Below, in pieces: positions 42,040 to 54,837 of a DNA stretch of 64,000 nt (position 1 is the stretch's first letter; each line of letters opens with the position of its first letter). The translations under genes and the position numbers were made by a program. This DNA is from Carya illinoinensis (taxonomy: Eukaryota > Streptophyta > Magnoliopsida > Fagales > Juglandaceae): the NCBI RefSeq assembly GCF_018687715.1, contig NC_056754.1, forward strand, positions 15,825,001-15,889,000, in the 5' to 3' direction. Under the pieces are notes generated by a model. That model ran no database searches, was not told where the DNA came from, and saw nothing but the letters and a program-made list of their open reading frames with translations.

Positions 42040-42593
42040 ATCTCTCACTTTTTAATGATGACAAATACTTAATAGAATCTGAAAACTGTATTAATACTTA
42101 AACTCCCCCTGAAAATGTGCGTTAGTTTTTCAAGCAAAAGTATTAATATAATTCCAAGAATATATAACAAGTTTAGTAATTCAAATAATGTTAATATTTT
42201 AGTCTAGCATTTCTACCCCTTTTGGTATCATTAAAAATGATTCACAACAAGTAAATTGACTAAAAGAACGGTGCTTAATAGAAACTGTAGATAGTTGAAA
42301 AAATAGATTCGTCCGAGACCCGACAAGAATAGCTGGAGATTTGAAAAAAATCGTTTGATGTTGTTGAAAAACGAGATTGAGGGCTCCGAGTTTCTAAAAA
42401 AATGTCATTTTCACCGATCGGTAAAAAAAATCACATTATTCATTGACTTGGATGTAACTTGTCTTGTTCTTTATACTATATCTATAAAATCAGTCTTAAA
42501 GTTCATCCAATCCGTATCGAATTTTCTTCTCATCTCTATAACTCATCTGCATTCCTTCAACATTATCGCTTTAAGCTTTCAATTCTTTTCTCA

Positions 42594-43031
42594 ATGACTC
42601 ATTCTTCTAACATTTCTCTAGATCCATCCATGAGGTATTCTACACCTCAACCTCCTGTCCTTTCTGCAGCTTCCATTGGTATCATGTTGCAGCAAGAAAA
42701 TAATAATTTGGCTAATAAGTCAGACTCCGATGCTATCTATGACTTGATGAGTCTCGGAACTCGCTACTCTTCCTCTATTGTTGTTTTTTTCTAGCGGCTA
42801 CAAGTCAGAAATCATGAAGTTAAAAAGCTCAAAAAACAAACTTTTGTACTTCAACGAATTGTTCAAGAGTCTCACACAAGGGAATAAATCATTCGGTAGA
42901 AGAATAAACAGTTGAAATCTCTATTAGATTCTTCATTTCGCTTGTCAGTTCCCATGGATAAGAATGACATGATATTGTATGAAGAGAATGAGCGTATCAA
43001 AAATGAGGCTAAGAATATTAAATTTATGTAA
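42594..43031 (+). pseudogene. Opposite-strand coiled-coil reading frame inside the copia element
   Basis: From ATG at 42594 a single plus-strand frame of 145 codons runs to TAA at 43029-43031, broken only by three in-frame stops (42792, 42885, 42897). The N-terminal part is Ser/Pro-rich (MTHSSNISLDPSMRYSTPQP, then SIGIMLQQENNNLANKSDSD). The C-terminal part is Lys/Leu/Glu-rich with coiled-coil spacing (RLQVRNHEVKKLKKQTFVLQ and ILYEENERIKNEAKNI). The frame is opposite to gag-pol, in the spacer between RNase H and the 3' LTR. The unbroken phase over 435 nt with only point stops suggests former coding sequence rather than chance. Its function is unknown. Confidence 0.6.
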
Positions 43032-43079
43032 AAGTATTTAAAAAATTTCTCTTTATTTTTATTTATTCTGGTTTATCTT

Positions 43080-46000
43080 TTAAGAGATATTCATAGCATG
43101 CATCATACCTATTTCTCTTCTAATCATACATAATATATCTTTTGGTAAATATTTTGTAAAAATATCTGCCAACTGATCATGTGTGTTTGTGAACTCTAAT
43201 ACTATATTGCCTTTCTGTACATGATCTCGAAGAAAATGATATCTTATTTCAATATGCTTAGTTTTAGAATGTTGTATCAGGTTCTTTAAAAGATTTATAG
43301 CACTTGTATTATCACATTTGATTTGAATGTGATTATACATGAGTTTAAAATCTTCAAGTTGTTGCTTCATGTAAAGAACTTGAGCACAACAACTACCTGT
43401 AGCAACATATTCTGCCTCAGCAGTAAATAGTGCAACAAAATTTTATTTTTTACTAAACCAGGAAATCAGTACATGACCTAAAAAATGGCATGCTCTACTA
43501 ATACTTTTTCGATCTATTTTACAACCAGCATAATCAGTATCTGTGTAGTTGACTAGATCGAAATATATGTGCTTAGGGTACCATAACTCTAAGTTAATTG
43601 TATCACTAAGATATCTAAAAATGCGCTTAATTGCAATTAAATGTGATTCTTTTGGAGGTGATTGAAAGCGTACACACAAGCACACACTAAACATAATATC
43701 TGATCTACTGGCTGTCAAATATAATAACCTACCAATCATACCTCGATATATATTTGAGTCAACTGACTTACCGGTTTCAACTTTATCAAGTTTAGTTGAT
43801 GGGCTCATTGGTGTTCCAATTTCCTTAGCACCTTCCATCCCAAACTTTTTCAGTAATTTTTTAATATATTTTGATTGACTGATGAATGTCCCACTTTTTT
43901 CTTGCTTAATTTGCAATCCGAGAAAGAATGTAAGTTCTCCCATCATGCTCATTTCAAATTTTTCCTACATAATCTTAGCAAAAACTTGGCACACATTTTC
44001 ATTAATAGCACAAAATATTATATCATCAACATAAATTTGAATAAAAAAAATATCATCATTTTCATATTTAATGAAAAGAGTTGTGTCGATTTTTCCTCTT
44101 GAAAAACCCTTTTCAATCAAGAAACCACTGAGTCTCTCGTACCAAGTTTTACGAGCTTGTTTGGGTCCATATAGTACTTTTGTGAGTTTGAAAACATGAT
44201 TTGGAGAAATATGATTTTCAAAACTTGAAAGTTGCTCAGCATATACCTCTTCATTTATAAAACCATTTAAGAAAACACTTTTAACATCTATTTGAAAAAG
44301 TTTGAAATCTTTATAACAAGCATATGCAAGTAGCATTCAAATAACTTCTAATCTTGCGACTGGTGCATATGTCTCATCATAATTGATTCTTTCTTCTTTA
44401 TTAAAATCTTGGACTACAATTCGAGCCTTATTTCTAGTAATGATTCCGAACTCATATTTATTGTTTCTAGAAACCCATTTTGTTCCAATAATAGTATGAT
44501 TTTTAGGTCTAGGAATAAGTGTCCAAACATCATATCTTTCAAATTGATTCAACTCTTCTTGCATAGCTAGAATCTAATATTTATCAAGAAGTGTTTTATC
44601 AATATTTTTGGATTCAATCTGAGATAGAAAAGCAGTATGATTGCAAATATTTCTAAGAGATGATCGAGTACTTACACCTTATGAAGGTTCTCTCAAAATT
44701 TATTCTACTGGATGATCTTTCACAAATTTTCACTGTTTGGTTGCATCTTGTATTAAATTTTGATGATCTTTCCTGATGGTTCCATGTTGAACTTTCTTTA
44801 TTGTGTTCTCTTTGTTGAGATTGAGACTTTCAGTATTATTTATACCTCCCATTTCTTCATCAATAGATTTCTTAGAAAGTGGAGAATTAGTTTCATCAAA
44901 TACTATATGCATAGATTCTTATATAGTTAAAGTCTTTTTATTGAATAATCTATAAGTTTTACTATTAGTAGAATACCCGAGAAAGATACCTTCATCAAAT
45001 TTTGCATCAAACTTACCTAAATTATTCCTATCATTCAAAATAAAACATTTGCATCTAAATACATGAAAGTAACCAATGTTGGACTTTTTCTCATTTCAAA
45101 GCTCATAGGGGGTTTTATCTAACTTGGACCTTAATATAACTCTATTTAAAACATAGCATGCAGTACTTACCGTTTCGGCCAAAAAATAATTAGGCAAGTT
45201 GTTCTCATTGAATATTGTTCTTGCCATCTCTTGAAGAGATCTATTTTTCTTCTTTACTACCCCATTTTGTTGAGGAGTTCGAGGAGTAAAAAAATTATGC
45301 ACAAAATCATTTTCATCACAAAATATTTCAATATTTTTATTAACAAACTATTTTCTCCTATTATTTCGGATACTTGAAATAGTATAGCTCATTTTCATTT
45401 TGAATTCTCTTGCATAACTTGGTAAAGGCATTATGTGCCTCATCTTTATGAGTAAGAAAAATGATCCAAATATATCTAGAGAAATCATCAATAATAACAA
45501 ATGCATAATATTTTCCTCCTAGACTTGCAACTCTATTTGGTCAAAAAAGATCCATGTGTATCAGTTGCAATGGTCTACTAGTGGAAATATGTTTTTTGGT
45601 TTTAAAAGAAATTTTTGTTGTTTACCAAATTGGCATGCATCATAAATTTTGTCTTTAAGAAAATTTGTTTTTGGTAAACCTCTCATAAGATTATTTTTTG
45701 AAAATTTGGAAATAAGTTTTATATTGGCATGACCTAGTCTTCTATGCCATAGCCAACTAATTTCATTTTGAGCTGAAAAACAAATAACATCTTGTGAGAT
45801 AATTTTTTCAAAATCAATTGTATAAACATTGTTGCTTCTAAAAGCAATAAAACAAATATTATAATTATGATCATTCAAAATAATGCACTTATCCATTTTG
45901 AAAGTAACAGCAAATCGTTTATCACATAATTGACTTATGCTCAAAAGATTATGTTTTAGACCTTCAACAAGTAGAACATCTTCAATTATGAGAGAGGATT

Positions 46001-46175
46001 CATTAGTAATTTTACCTATTCCCACGATCTTTCCTTTCGAGTTGTTTCCAAATGTCACGTGTCTTTTTTCTTTAGATCTAAGATCAAAGAACTTAATCTT
46101 GTCTCCCGTCATGTATTTTAAATATCCAGTATCTAAAAATCATTTATTTTTGTTTGTGGAGGATTTCATGCATAT
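43080..46175 (-). pseudogene. copia pol remnant: protease, integrase, reverse transcriptase, RNase H
   Basis: On the minus strand, protease has FLDTG with its tryptophan codon before it mutated to a stop. Next come the pre-integrase HHCC segment (LWHRRLGHANI, then DACQFGKQ) and an integrase part with TPQQNGVV. Reverse transcriptase gives WTLIPRPKNHTIIGTKWV, FQIDVKSVFLNG and the active-site IYVDDIIF. RNase H ends with QLADIFTKYLP. The frame changes several times and carries stops, so no full polyprotein is made. Confidence 0.85.
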
Positions 46176-46285
46176 CTATAAAAATAATTAAAATAATTTT
46201 TCTTAGTACCCAAGTTCTTTGGGTTATTTATTTATTAGTATTAGAAAAAATAATATTTTTTTAGGTACCTATATGACCCTAATAG

Positions 46286-47856
46286 TCATTGTATACTTTC
46301 TTCTAATAGGACAAATATGATAATTATGATCATTTCTATTATAAAAATTGTAAATAGCATGTGACATATATGAAGAACTTGAATAATTATAATAATATTT
46401 TTTTTTATAAAATTATTTTTATGAAAAGAATTTTGAATATTGGATTTTGATATAGAAGGGTTATCAAAGAAGTTTTTATAAGGTTTGTATTTTTGTTTTG
46501 GCATATATCCCAAGCCTGCCTTGTCAAAAACACATATTTGATTACCAAGAAATTTTTCAAAATTTCTTTTTCCATTCGTAAAGTTTTCAACAATATTTTC
46601 TAAATCAGTTTTTTTCTTCTTCAACTCAAGATTTTTATTTTTGAAAATGATACTTTCTTTTCTTAAAATATGTTGTTAAAGAAGAATTTTTCCTTTTCAA
46701 AGTAGTATACTTGATACCCAATTTTTCAAGTTCCTTATATATCTTTTCTAAAATATTTTACAATTCTTCATATGAAGGATTTTCAATATTATCAAGATTT
46801 GTTACTTCAATGTCATCTTTAGCCATAAGACAAAAATTTACAGATTCTCCATTGCTTATTTCACTATCTGAGTTACTTGAATTATCGTCTCATGTAACTT
46901 TCATTGTTTTCTTGCCTTTGTTTCGATCTTTTTTTAGCCGAGGACAATCTGGTTTGATATGACCAGACTTATTGCATTTATAACAAATTAAAATATCATT
47001 TTTACCCGAATCTTTTTTGGAAAACCTTTTGAAAATTTTTCCTTGGAAGAGTTTTATTTTTCTTTAAGAACATTTGAATTCTTCTTGTTATCATCGCAAC
47101 TTTTTCATTTTTGTCGTTATTTTCCTTATTTTCATCACTTTCATTTTCATGAGGAACAGCTTTAAGTACCAAGCTCTTATTTGGTTTTCATTCTTCTTCT
47201 CCTATTTTCAATGTGTACTCATGGGTAATAAGTAACCCGATGAGTTCATTCATTTCAAGCTTCTTGAGGTCTCTAGTTTCAAGAATAGCTGTCACTTTTG
47301 ATTTCCAGCGTTTTGGTAGAGAGTTGAGAATTCTTCTTACTATCTCTACTTTAGAATAAATTTTGCCAAGAGCTGTCAAGCTATTTATGATGTTAGTAAA
47401 ATGAGTATGCATACTAGAAATAAATTCATCATCATTCATCTTAAACATTTCATATTCATGAGTAAGAATATAAATTTTTGATTCATTGACTTGCGAAGTT
47501 CTTTTATAAATAACTTTCAAGTTATCCCAAATTTCTTTTACCGTAGAGCAAGTCATTATTTTATTAAATTCATTTCCATAGAGAACATTAAATAATAAAT
47601 TCATAACAGTTAAATTCAAAGTATAAAATCTATTGTTTTCACGATCAAACTCTTTTTATTCCTTTTTGACCTTTACTCCATCAACCATTTTTGTTGGAAT
47701 ATAAGGTCTATTTACAATACATTTCTAGATTTCTCAACCTTGAGTTTGAAGGAATATTTTCATTCTAACTTTCCAGAATGAATAATTGTCTCCACAAAAG
47801 AGTGGAGGCCGACTGCTAGATTGACTTTCACCAAATGAAACTGCAATGTTAGCCAT
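46286..47856 (-). pseudogene. copia gag remnant with CCHC zinc knuckle
   Basis: Starts at ATG 47856 with MANIAVSFGESQ and PPLFCGDNYSFWK, then stops appear. A 143-codon part (47619-47188) is the UBN2-type gag domain (KEIWDNLKVIYKRTSQVNES, LNSLPKRWKSKVTAILETRD). The zinc knuckle CYKCNKSGHIKPDC lies near 46942-46983 and keeps its CX2CX4HX4C spacing. A linker FDKAGLGYMPKQ follows toward the protease. Stops and frame changes make it non-functional. Confidence 0.8.
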
Positions 47857-47897
47857 AAGATCTTAACTCAAAAGATAGTTAATCTTATAATAAAACT

Positions 47898-47915
47898 TTT
47901 AGCTCTAATATCAAT
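47898..47915 (-). other. Primer binding site of the large copia element (degraded)
   Basis: Directly inside the 5' LTR the minus strand reads ATTGATATTAGAGC. This matches the tRNA-iMet-type site TGGTATCAGAGC apart from two transitions. Confidence 0.7.
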
Positions 47916-49221
47916 TGTTACTTTGATGACTAACACAAGAGGGGGATGAATTGAGTTGTATTTAAAAAAATAATAATTGTAAATCAAATATATAATATAA
48001 AATATAAACAAAATACGAAACAGTAATAAATATAAAGAGTAAGGTTAAGAGATAAGTAAACTCAGTATGTTAATGAGGTTCGATCCCACTGCCTACGTCC
48101 TTGCCTTAAGTTACCCTTTACAAATCTCCAAATTCACTATTCAACCTCATTCAGGTGGAGATAGAAACCTATTACATATTTGAACAACACCGCTACAAAG
48201 GATTTATGTAGAACACCCTCTACACTTGCAATCACATTACACGTAGTGATTTAACTATTCCCTGTGTAGAACACTTTCTACACGCACAAGGGTTATACAT
48301 ACCCTTTTACTGATACAAGAGCTGATAGTGGGTAGGTTATCAGAAAACACTCCTTAATGAGTGAAATAAGAACAATACAGCGCAAACTATATTTCTTTCA
48401 AAATGAATAAGGATTAAGGCTCAATGAATGTTGTATGCTCTTAGTGTTGTAAATGTGAAACTCTCAAATGATCTATTTATAGGCATATGAGACTTCATAT
48501 TCAAATTTAAAAAGATTCACATGTCAAAAACAATATCATTCATTTTTTCAAAAAATTCAAATAAAATGTTCTTCTTTTTCAATTGTCAAAGATAACATCA
48601 TTCATTTTTCAAAAATTTCAAACCTAATCTTTTACTTTTGGCATATGACAAAAGGAGCACACTTTACTTTTCAAATATTTCAAACCTAATATTTTTACCT
48701 TTTATATATGACAAAAAAAGCACACTTTATTTTTTAAAATTTTCAAATAAAATCATCTACCTTTTGCATAAGTAAAAAAAAAAAATCACTTTTAAAAATA
48801 TTTAAATAAAACATGCACATGTGAAAGATGACAATCAATTATCTTTAATATTTTCAAAGTTCAAACCTTTAATCATGTAATGCACATGTGAAAAATGACA
48901 ATCAATCATCTTTTATAATTTTTAAATTTAATTTTCAAAATATTCATGCACATGTGAAAAATATATTTTAATGTTTTATGATAAAATATTAATTTTGAAC
49001 CTTAATCCTAATTTCAAATTTTCAAGATATTTACAACATTATTCTATGACTTTAATGTGGATTTGTTCCTTTCTTGCTCGTGCTTGTTTTTTTGATGTGC
49101 TTGACTCCATTATGTAGATAACTTGAGTTTGAAACTCCTTTATTCTTTGAATTCATTTGTTATCATCAAAATCCATATATAGATATATAATTACACAAAA
49201 TTTGAAATCTTGGGTTTAATA
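47916..49221 (-). repeat. 5' LTR of the large copia element
   Basis: 1306 bp, beginning TGTTACTTTGATGACTAACA on the plus strand. The far end reads TTTAATA where the other LTR has TTCAACA, so its terminal CA has mutated. Confidence 0.85.
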
Positions 49222-49226
49222 ATAAA

Positions 49227-52020
49227 TTTGGTCCAAAGATTTATGGAAGGGATGTTTGCATCCCAAATCACACTGGGCCAAGTTTACCTTAGAAGCCCCA
49301 TTGTTTAACAGTATAGTCAGCCCATGAATTGCGAAAGGGAGAATAGGGCCTAGGGTCTATGCGGGAAGTTCGATTACCTGGGAAGGTAGTATGCCACCTA
49401 CCCTAACATTGCCCTACAGAAGCACATCATGCCAGAGCCACCTTGCATTTAAAGATTGGATACAGGACATGGATGAAGATCATGGCAAAATCCCCTATAA
49501 TTGACAAAGCACATTGAAGGTGCCCTCATCCACCCACCTACCACTAAGGCACGATGATGAGTGCACGAAAGTTTATTCTAAATATTATTTTTATGAGTTT
49601 AATTGCTAGGTTATATGTATTATTTAGGCATTTTGATTATATTTTTCTAATTTAAACTTTAATTTCATAATGCTCAAGTTTTGATTTAGTATCTAATGAT
49701 TTTATTGTAGGAATGAATTTAAAAATAATTAAATTGAAGTCTGACTAATAAGGAAGATGAGAACAATCAAAGGAGAATTTCATATATCCAAAGTCAAAAT
49801 AATTTGAGTCATAAACAAGGAAGAAAAAAACAATTAATGCAAAATATTAGGAATCCATTATTTCTCTAAGTATCTATTAGTATTATGGTCATATCTTCTT
49901 CTTATGATATCTGATTAAGGCAATTTAAGATTTGTTGGAAAGCTAACTCAATGGGCTACATTTTTTTTTTCCCTAGAAATAGCTCGTTTTTAATTCGGCC
50001 GTTTACTAAGCCAAAAAGAGCTCACAATCTGTACATGGAAATCTGGAGCATTACTTACCAGAATTTGCACACGATTTTGTTTCTATATTGGAGATAGTGA
50101 TGTGAACCCATAGAATTGGAATCCCTTAAACCCACAATTAATTTGAGAAACTCACCCAAGAAAGCCAAAATCAAATCATTGGATGGAGAATCTAGACCCG
50201 TTGAGAACTTGTTTCAAGAACTTAGATTATATGAAAATCTGAACTCATTGAAAAACCTATCTCAAGAACCCAAATTATAAAGGAGGAATGTCACAAAGGT
50301 TGTAATTTACCTTTGATAAATTCAAATGTTCAATAAAGAATAAGAGGAAATAAACTCAACTTACAATAAATAAAATTTATCAAATTCATAAACTTTCGTA
50401 TATTTGTTAAAATGAGGCTATAAAGAGTAATTAAACTATAATCTCACAAAACCCTAAATAAAATAAAGCCTTATCTTCCAAAAATGCCCTAGAGTGAATA
50501 GTATTGCAGCTACAGTACCACACTATAGTAATTTGCCTATATTAATCCTCTCGAAACCATAGTTCAACAAAATAAAACATATGTGGGCCAAGCATCCTCA
50601 AGCCTAATCATTCTAGAATAATTCTTATATATAATGAAATAAGCAATTTTAATAAAATAAACAAGTTTGAGGCCTTAAATCACATAAACATAATAATAGG
50701 CTCTAATTTATGTTGCACTTTTCTATAACTTGTATCACGTGGATGAAAATTAGATCTCTTTTTCTCATTAAGACTTGGTCCACCTTGGAGTCCATCATTT
50801 CGCTTGTGAAAAAGTGAGAAAGATAGAGAGCCAAGGCGTAGAAAAGAAAGATCCATTCTTGTTTTGGGAGAGAGGAGCCTAGGGTTTGGAGAATTTTATC
50901 TTCAAGAAAAGGAATTCTTATTCTTTCGAATGGAGAGCTATTTCCTTCGTGAGGCTAAGGATAAACTTACTTGAATGATGATGATTTCAATTTTATTAGA
51001 TTCATGTAATAAACTTTCTTGTTGATATAATTCTTGTTTATCATCTCTTATTAGTCTTCCTTATACTTGGATAACTTTACAATTAATACTTTTCATAGAT
51101 TTAGTCATGCTTTCTCTATGGGATTGTTGATTGATTTATGATTTGGTTGTTGATCTTATTGATATGATTCTTTGCTACAGTATTGCTATTAAGTATATTG
51201 TTGTCTTTGAATCTAAGTCTAATAGGATAGCAATCCGTATTTTTGAAAGAAGAGTGGTTTTCAGGAATTATATTTGAATAAATTGGTTATAAAGATATAT
51301 TTTCCGATTAGAGAATCTGGTATTACAATCTCTAATTGAGTATCCGATGAATATGATATGGATAGAATTATCAAGTTCAAGTAAAGGATTTCCAATGTTT
51401 CATTGCTATTAATTCTGGTCAAATCTTTTCATTATCACGTTTGGCTCTTCAATTTATTTCTTTTTAGAAAGGATTCATCTTATATTGCTACTTTGATTTT
51501 TGTTCTTTTAAATTTTTAGTTTCTTTTAGTGTTTTTACCATCTCCTTGTGGAATCGACACCTTAATCTATATTGTAACAACCACGTTATTCTTTGGGCAT
51601 AATCACACGGCCCTTGGGAGGTCATGCCGTATTAAAGATGACAATGTGATATCTGATATGGGATACCAAGGCCTTTGGCACAATATACGAAGTATTCTCC
51701 TGACAACATGTACAAAAGCCGGACATCAAGTTAGAATTTAAGACTTATGTTCTCTTGCTTACTAGAATTATATCCACAGAACAAAAATCTAACTTAAGCA
51801 TCAGAGGTGACTCTTTAATCCCGAGCCTCTCATCTTCTCTGCATCATAGGTAACTAAGCCTAGTACTCGGTGTGCAAAACAGGTCATCAACAAATGGATT
51901 AAAGCATTTTTATTCCTTTGATGAGGATCTGGACTCAGCCTCAGCTAAATTAGCCCATGTGCCAAGCTCCCAATTGACCAATGCCATCTAGTTGGGACAA
52001 GATGCATGTAACTGTTGGAC
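49227..52020. other. Gene-free DNA with LTR-like fragments
   Basis: 49230-49570 resembles LTR sequence in composition and phrasing. Around 51530-51560 CCTTGTGGAATCGACACC is a phrase common near plant gypsy-type LTR ends. No gag or pol domain was seen, so these are decayed or solo fragments at most. Confidence 0.35.
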
Positions 52021-52023
52021 TAA

Positions 52024-52378
52024 GGCCCTGTTTAGATAGCTATATCAGCCTATCTCATCACATATCATTTCATCTTATCTTATTTCTTTTTCAAATATCA
52101 CTTAGACACAAACAATTTTTAAATTCAAATCTTCAATTTTTCATCTAATCATTTACTTAATTATTACAACTTTTTCGAATTTTCAAACAAAACATAAAAA
52201 ACAATTTAACCTTTTTCAAATTCTAAAATAAAAATAATATTAAAAAAATTATATTCTAACAATATTTTAAACTTAACTTTTTCTCTCTCATTTCTCAAAC
52301 CTAATAAAACAGTATAATTTAAACAATTTCACTATTATTTACAGATTTTTCATTTCATCTCAATATCCAAACAAGACT
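52024..52378. mobile_element. Family A MITE with TAA target duplication
   Basis: Begins GGCCCTGTTTAGATAGC and ends AATATCCAAACAAGACT, an inverted pair. TAA flanks both sides (52021-52023 and 52379-52381). The interior matches the copies at 5028 and 26340. Confidence 0.75.
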
Positions 52379-52784
52379 TAAGTCCATCTTTTGGGTCATT
52401 TGGTAATAAATGTGGTATATCTACCTATTCAGATATGGTTTTATCAATACAAAAAGCTATAAATTTTTGTTAGCATCATTTGATCATCTACAAATAGACT
52501 CATTGGTCTACAGATTTATTATCTCATAAGCCAATTTTGAAATTCTCTCTCTACCAAAAGTATTTCATTTCTTTTAAACTTGTCATTAGGATTTGCATAG
52601 AATATATTTCTAATGTTTAGGTAGAATGTATAGCAAAACCTAAGAATATTCGAGTCTAATCTCATTTGTGATGAACATAATTAGATAAAACAGACTTGTT
52701 TTAAATTTCTTTGTAACTCGTGTGCATACGGTTGTTGGTGGGGGCAAATATTGTATTAAGAAAAGCGACATTGTAACACTAGGA

Positions 52785-53466
52785 GTATAACCGGTTTAGT
52801 TTAGTCCGGTTTTGAATTAAATTTGGGACTGAATCGATATGAACTCGTTTTGTATTTTTAAGAACTAATTTTGTATCGGTTACCCCCTAAACCGATTCCG
52901 GTATGGTTTTCTGGTTTTAATATAGTATATTATGTATTATATAATATATATATAACATAGTATATTATAGTATATAATACTATAGTGATAATAAATTGTA
53001 ATATATTATAATATGTATTATAATTGTATAATAGACTATAGTCCTATATTATAATATATAATATAGTGATATATTATATATATTATAATATATAGTAATA
53101 TAGTATTAGTATAACTATTAATATGCACTATATAATATAAGTATATCTATTAATACAATAAACTATAGTGATATAAGATTTTAAAATTTAATATTATATT
53201 AATTAGTAGTTTATTATATAATACAAAACTATTTTATATATAATTATGTATTATATAACAAAATTATATACAATATAAAAAATTAATATATATATATATT
53301 TATATATATATGAACTGGTCTAGTTTTAAAAAAAGAAAAATCAGAACCTAACCGATTTTGATCGGTTTTAAGAAAAATAAAACTGGTACTGGACCGAACT
53401 AAACTATATACCGGACCAAACTCCGGTACGGTTTACTGGTTCACTAATTTTTTTTTACACCCCATG
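52785..53466. mobile_element. Family C hairpin-type repeat (AACCGG ends)
   Basis: Left part: TAACCGGTTTAGTTTAGTCC and GATTCCGGTATGG. Right part: GATCGGTTTTAAG, CCGGACCAAACTCCGGTACG. The centre is a long TA-rich tract. The right end in reverse complement resembles the left end. The same layout occurs at 33371-33848. Confidence 0.55.
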
Positions 53467-54071
53467 TAATGCGGTTATAAGCAAACTTTTCTCTTTCCAA
53501 TTTTCTTCTTTTCCAAACCCCTTTGCACCAACAAGAAATTCAAAAAATGAGTTTAGACATTCAAAATGATGAGTTTAGTTTGTAAAGAACCAAGAAGTAA
53601 AAAAGGGCATGTGACATTAAAAAACATTGCGTTTCGATTTGTGATTACATTTGATTTGCTTTTGTTATTTTTCCTAGTTCTTATGGGCACCTGTATTTGT
53701 TACATTGCTCAAATTCTTTAATTTACCATTTTACATCTTTCTATTTTAATTTTACAATGTAATGGTGATTTAAAGAAGTAGAACTTCTAACTTGATTGTA
53801 TAATGTCATATAAAATAATTATAGAAAGGCACAAAGCAATCTGTGTTCATCCAGGTCGGAGTTTTTCCTTGTTCGATTTAGAACCTAGGTAAGTGAATTT
53901 TGGATGCAGTTTACCAACCGGGTTATTCCTAAGCTGAAAACTAGATCAAAATTATGTAACCTAGCACTCAGGTTTTATTTAAAAAATTGATCTCAATATC
54001 AAAATAACATCGTTAATTTGGTAAACCAAAACAATGTCGTTTTAGACTAAGAGTTAAAAATAACTTAACCT

Positions 54072-54073
<2 letters not shown>
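53467..54073. other. Gene-free DNA
   Basis: No gene, splice-site series or repeat was recognised here. Confidence 0.4.
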
Positions 54074-54116
<43 letters not shown>

Positions 54117-54256
54117 AATCCTAGCCTTTTGACAGTCTTCCTCTACTAATTGAAGCTCTGTTGCCCAGTGGTCGTTGTCTTCATCACTTTGTCGCTGTGT
54201 CGTCGAAATCAAGAACCCAAGGTTGGTTTTTCTCCATTTCAGTCACTCTCTCTCAC

Positions 54257-54308
<52 letters not shown>

Positions 54309-54490
54309 CCCCTCCTTCTCTCCTGGAGCTTTTATAATTAATGGATTATTGTAACTCTTCCTCTACCTATCGAAGCTCTATTGCCTCATGGCTGTCGTCT
54401 TCATCATTCTATGTTGTAATGTCATCGATTTCAAGAACCCAAGATTAGTTTTTCTCTACTTCACTCTCTTTCTCTCTCTGTGTTGAAGCT
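54074..54490. repeat. CT microsatellites and an imperfect tandem duplication
   Basis: CT runs lie at 54074-54111 and 54259-54304. A unit starting near 54128 (TCTTCCTCTACTAATTGAAG) is repeated from about 54356 (TCTTCCTCTACCTATCGAAG); both contain AAGAACCCAAG and end in a CT tract and GAGCTTTTATAA. The second unit is interrupted by the copia element at 54491. Confidence 0.7.
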
Positions 54491-54766
54491 TGCTTGAATT
54501 ATAATTGTATATTTCTGTGTATCATTTACATGAGGCATTACCTCTTTTTTATACATGATCTGTAAGGGAATAAAGGAATATTCTTAATAACAAAATTGTA
54601 GAGCTGTGGTCATGCATGATACGTGAGCTATATTGGGTGATTTGTTGAGGTTGCTCTAGCAGGTGCTAGTGTGGTACAGTTTGGCAGTGAGTGCGTTGCA
54701 TGAATGGAATCTGTAGTAGCTACGTGCACTGCATGGCTTGCATGGTGAGAATTTAGTGCTTAAACG
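54491..54766 (-). repeat. 3' LTR of the second copia element
   Basis: Begins TGCTTGAATTATAATTG on the plus strand. It matches 58530-58833 but lacks about 28 bp near its middle-right part. Confidence 0.85.
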
Positions 54767-54837
54767 GGCCTTCTCAAGTCAAGCTATAGAGAACGTAAGC
54801 GTAAACTTGAACACAGGAGCTGAAATTTTGTTACTAT

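Larger units (their letters stand above)
40763..49221 (-). mobile_element. Full-length decayed Ty1/copia LTR retrotransposon
   Basis: About 8.46 kb. Both ends are set by the LTR pair (40763-42039 and 47916-49221) and by a perfect 5-bp target duplication ATAAA at 40758-40762 and 49222-49226. The element reads on the minus strand, so the right LTR is the 5' LTR. Beside it is a degraded tRNA-Met primer site (47898-47915), and beside the left LTR a purine tract (42040-42053). Domain order on the minus strand is gag, zinc knuckle, protease, integrase, reverse transcriptase, RNase H, the copia order. Frames are broken by several stops and frameshifts, so it cannot encode its own proteins. An opposite-strand reading frame lies between RNase H and the 3' LTR. 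Confidence 0.9.
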
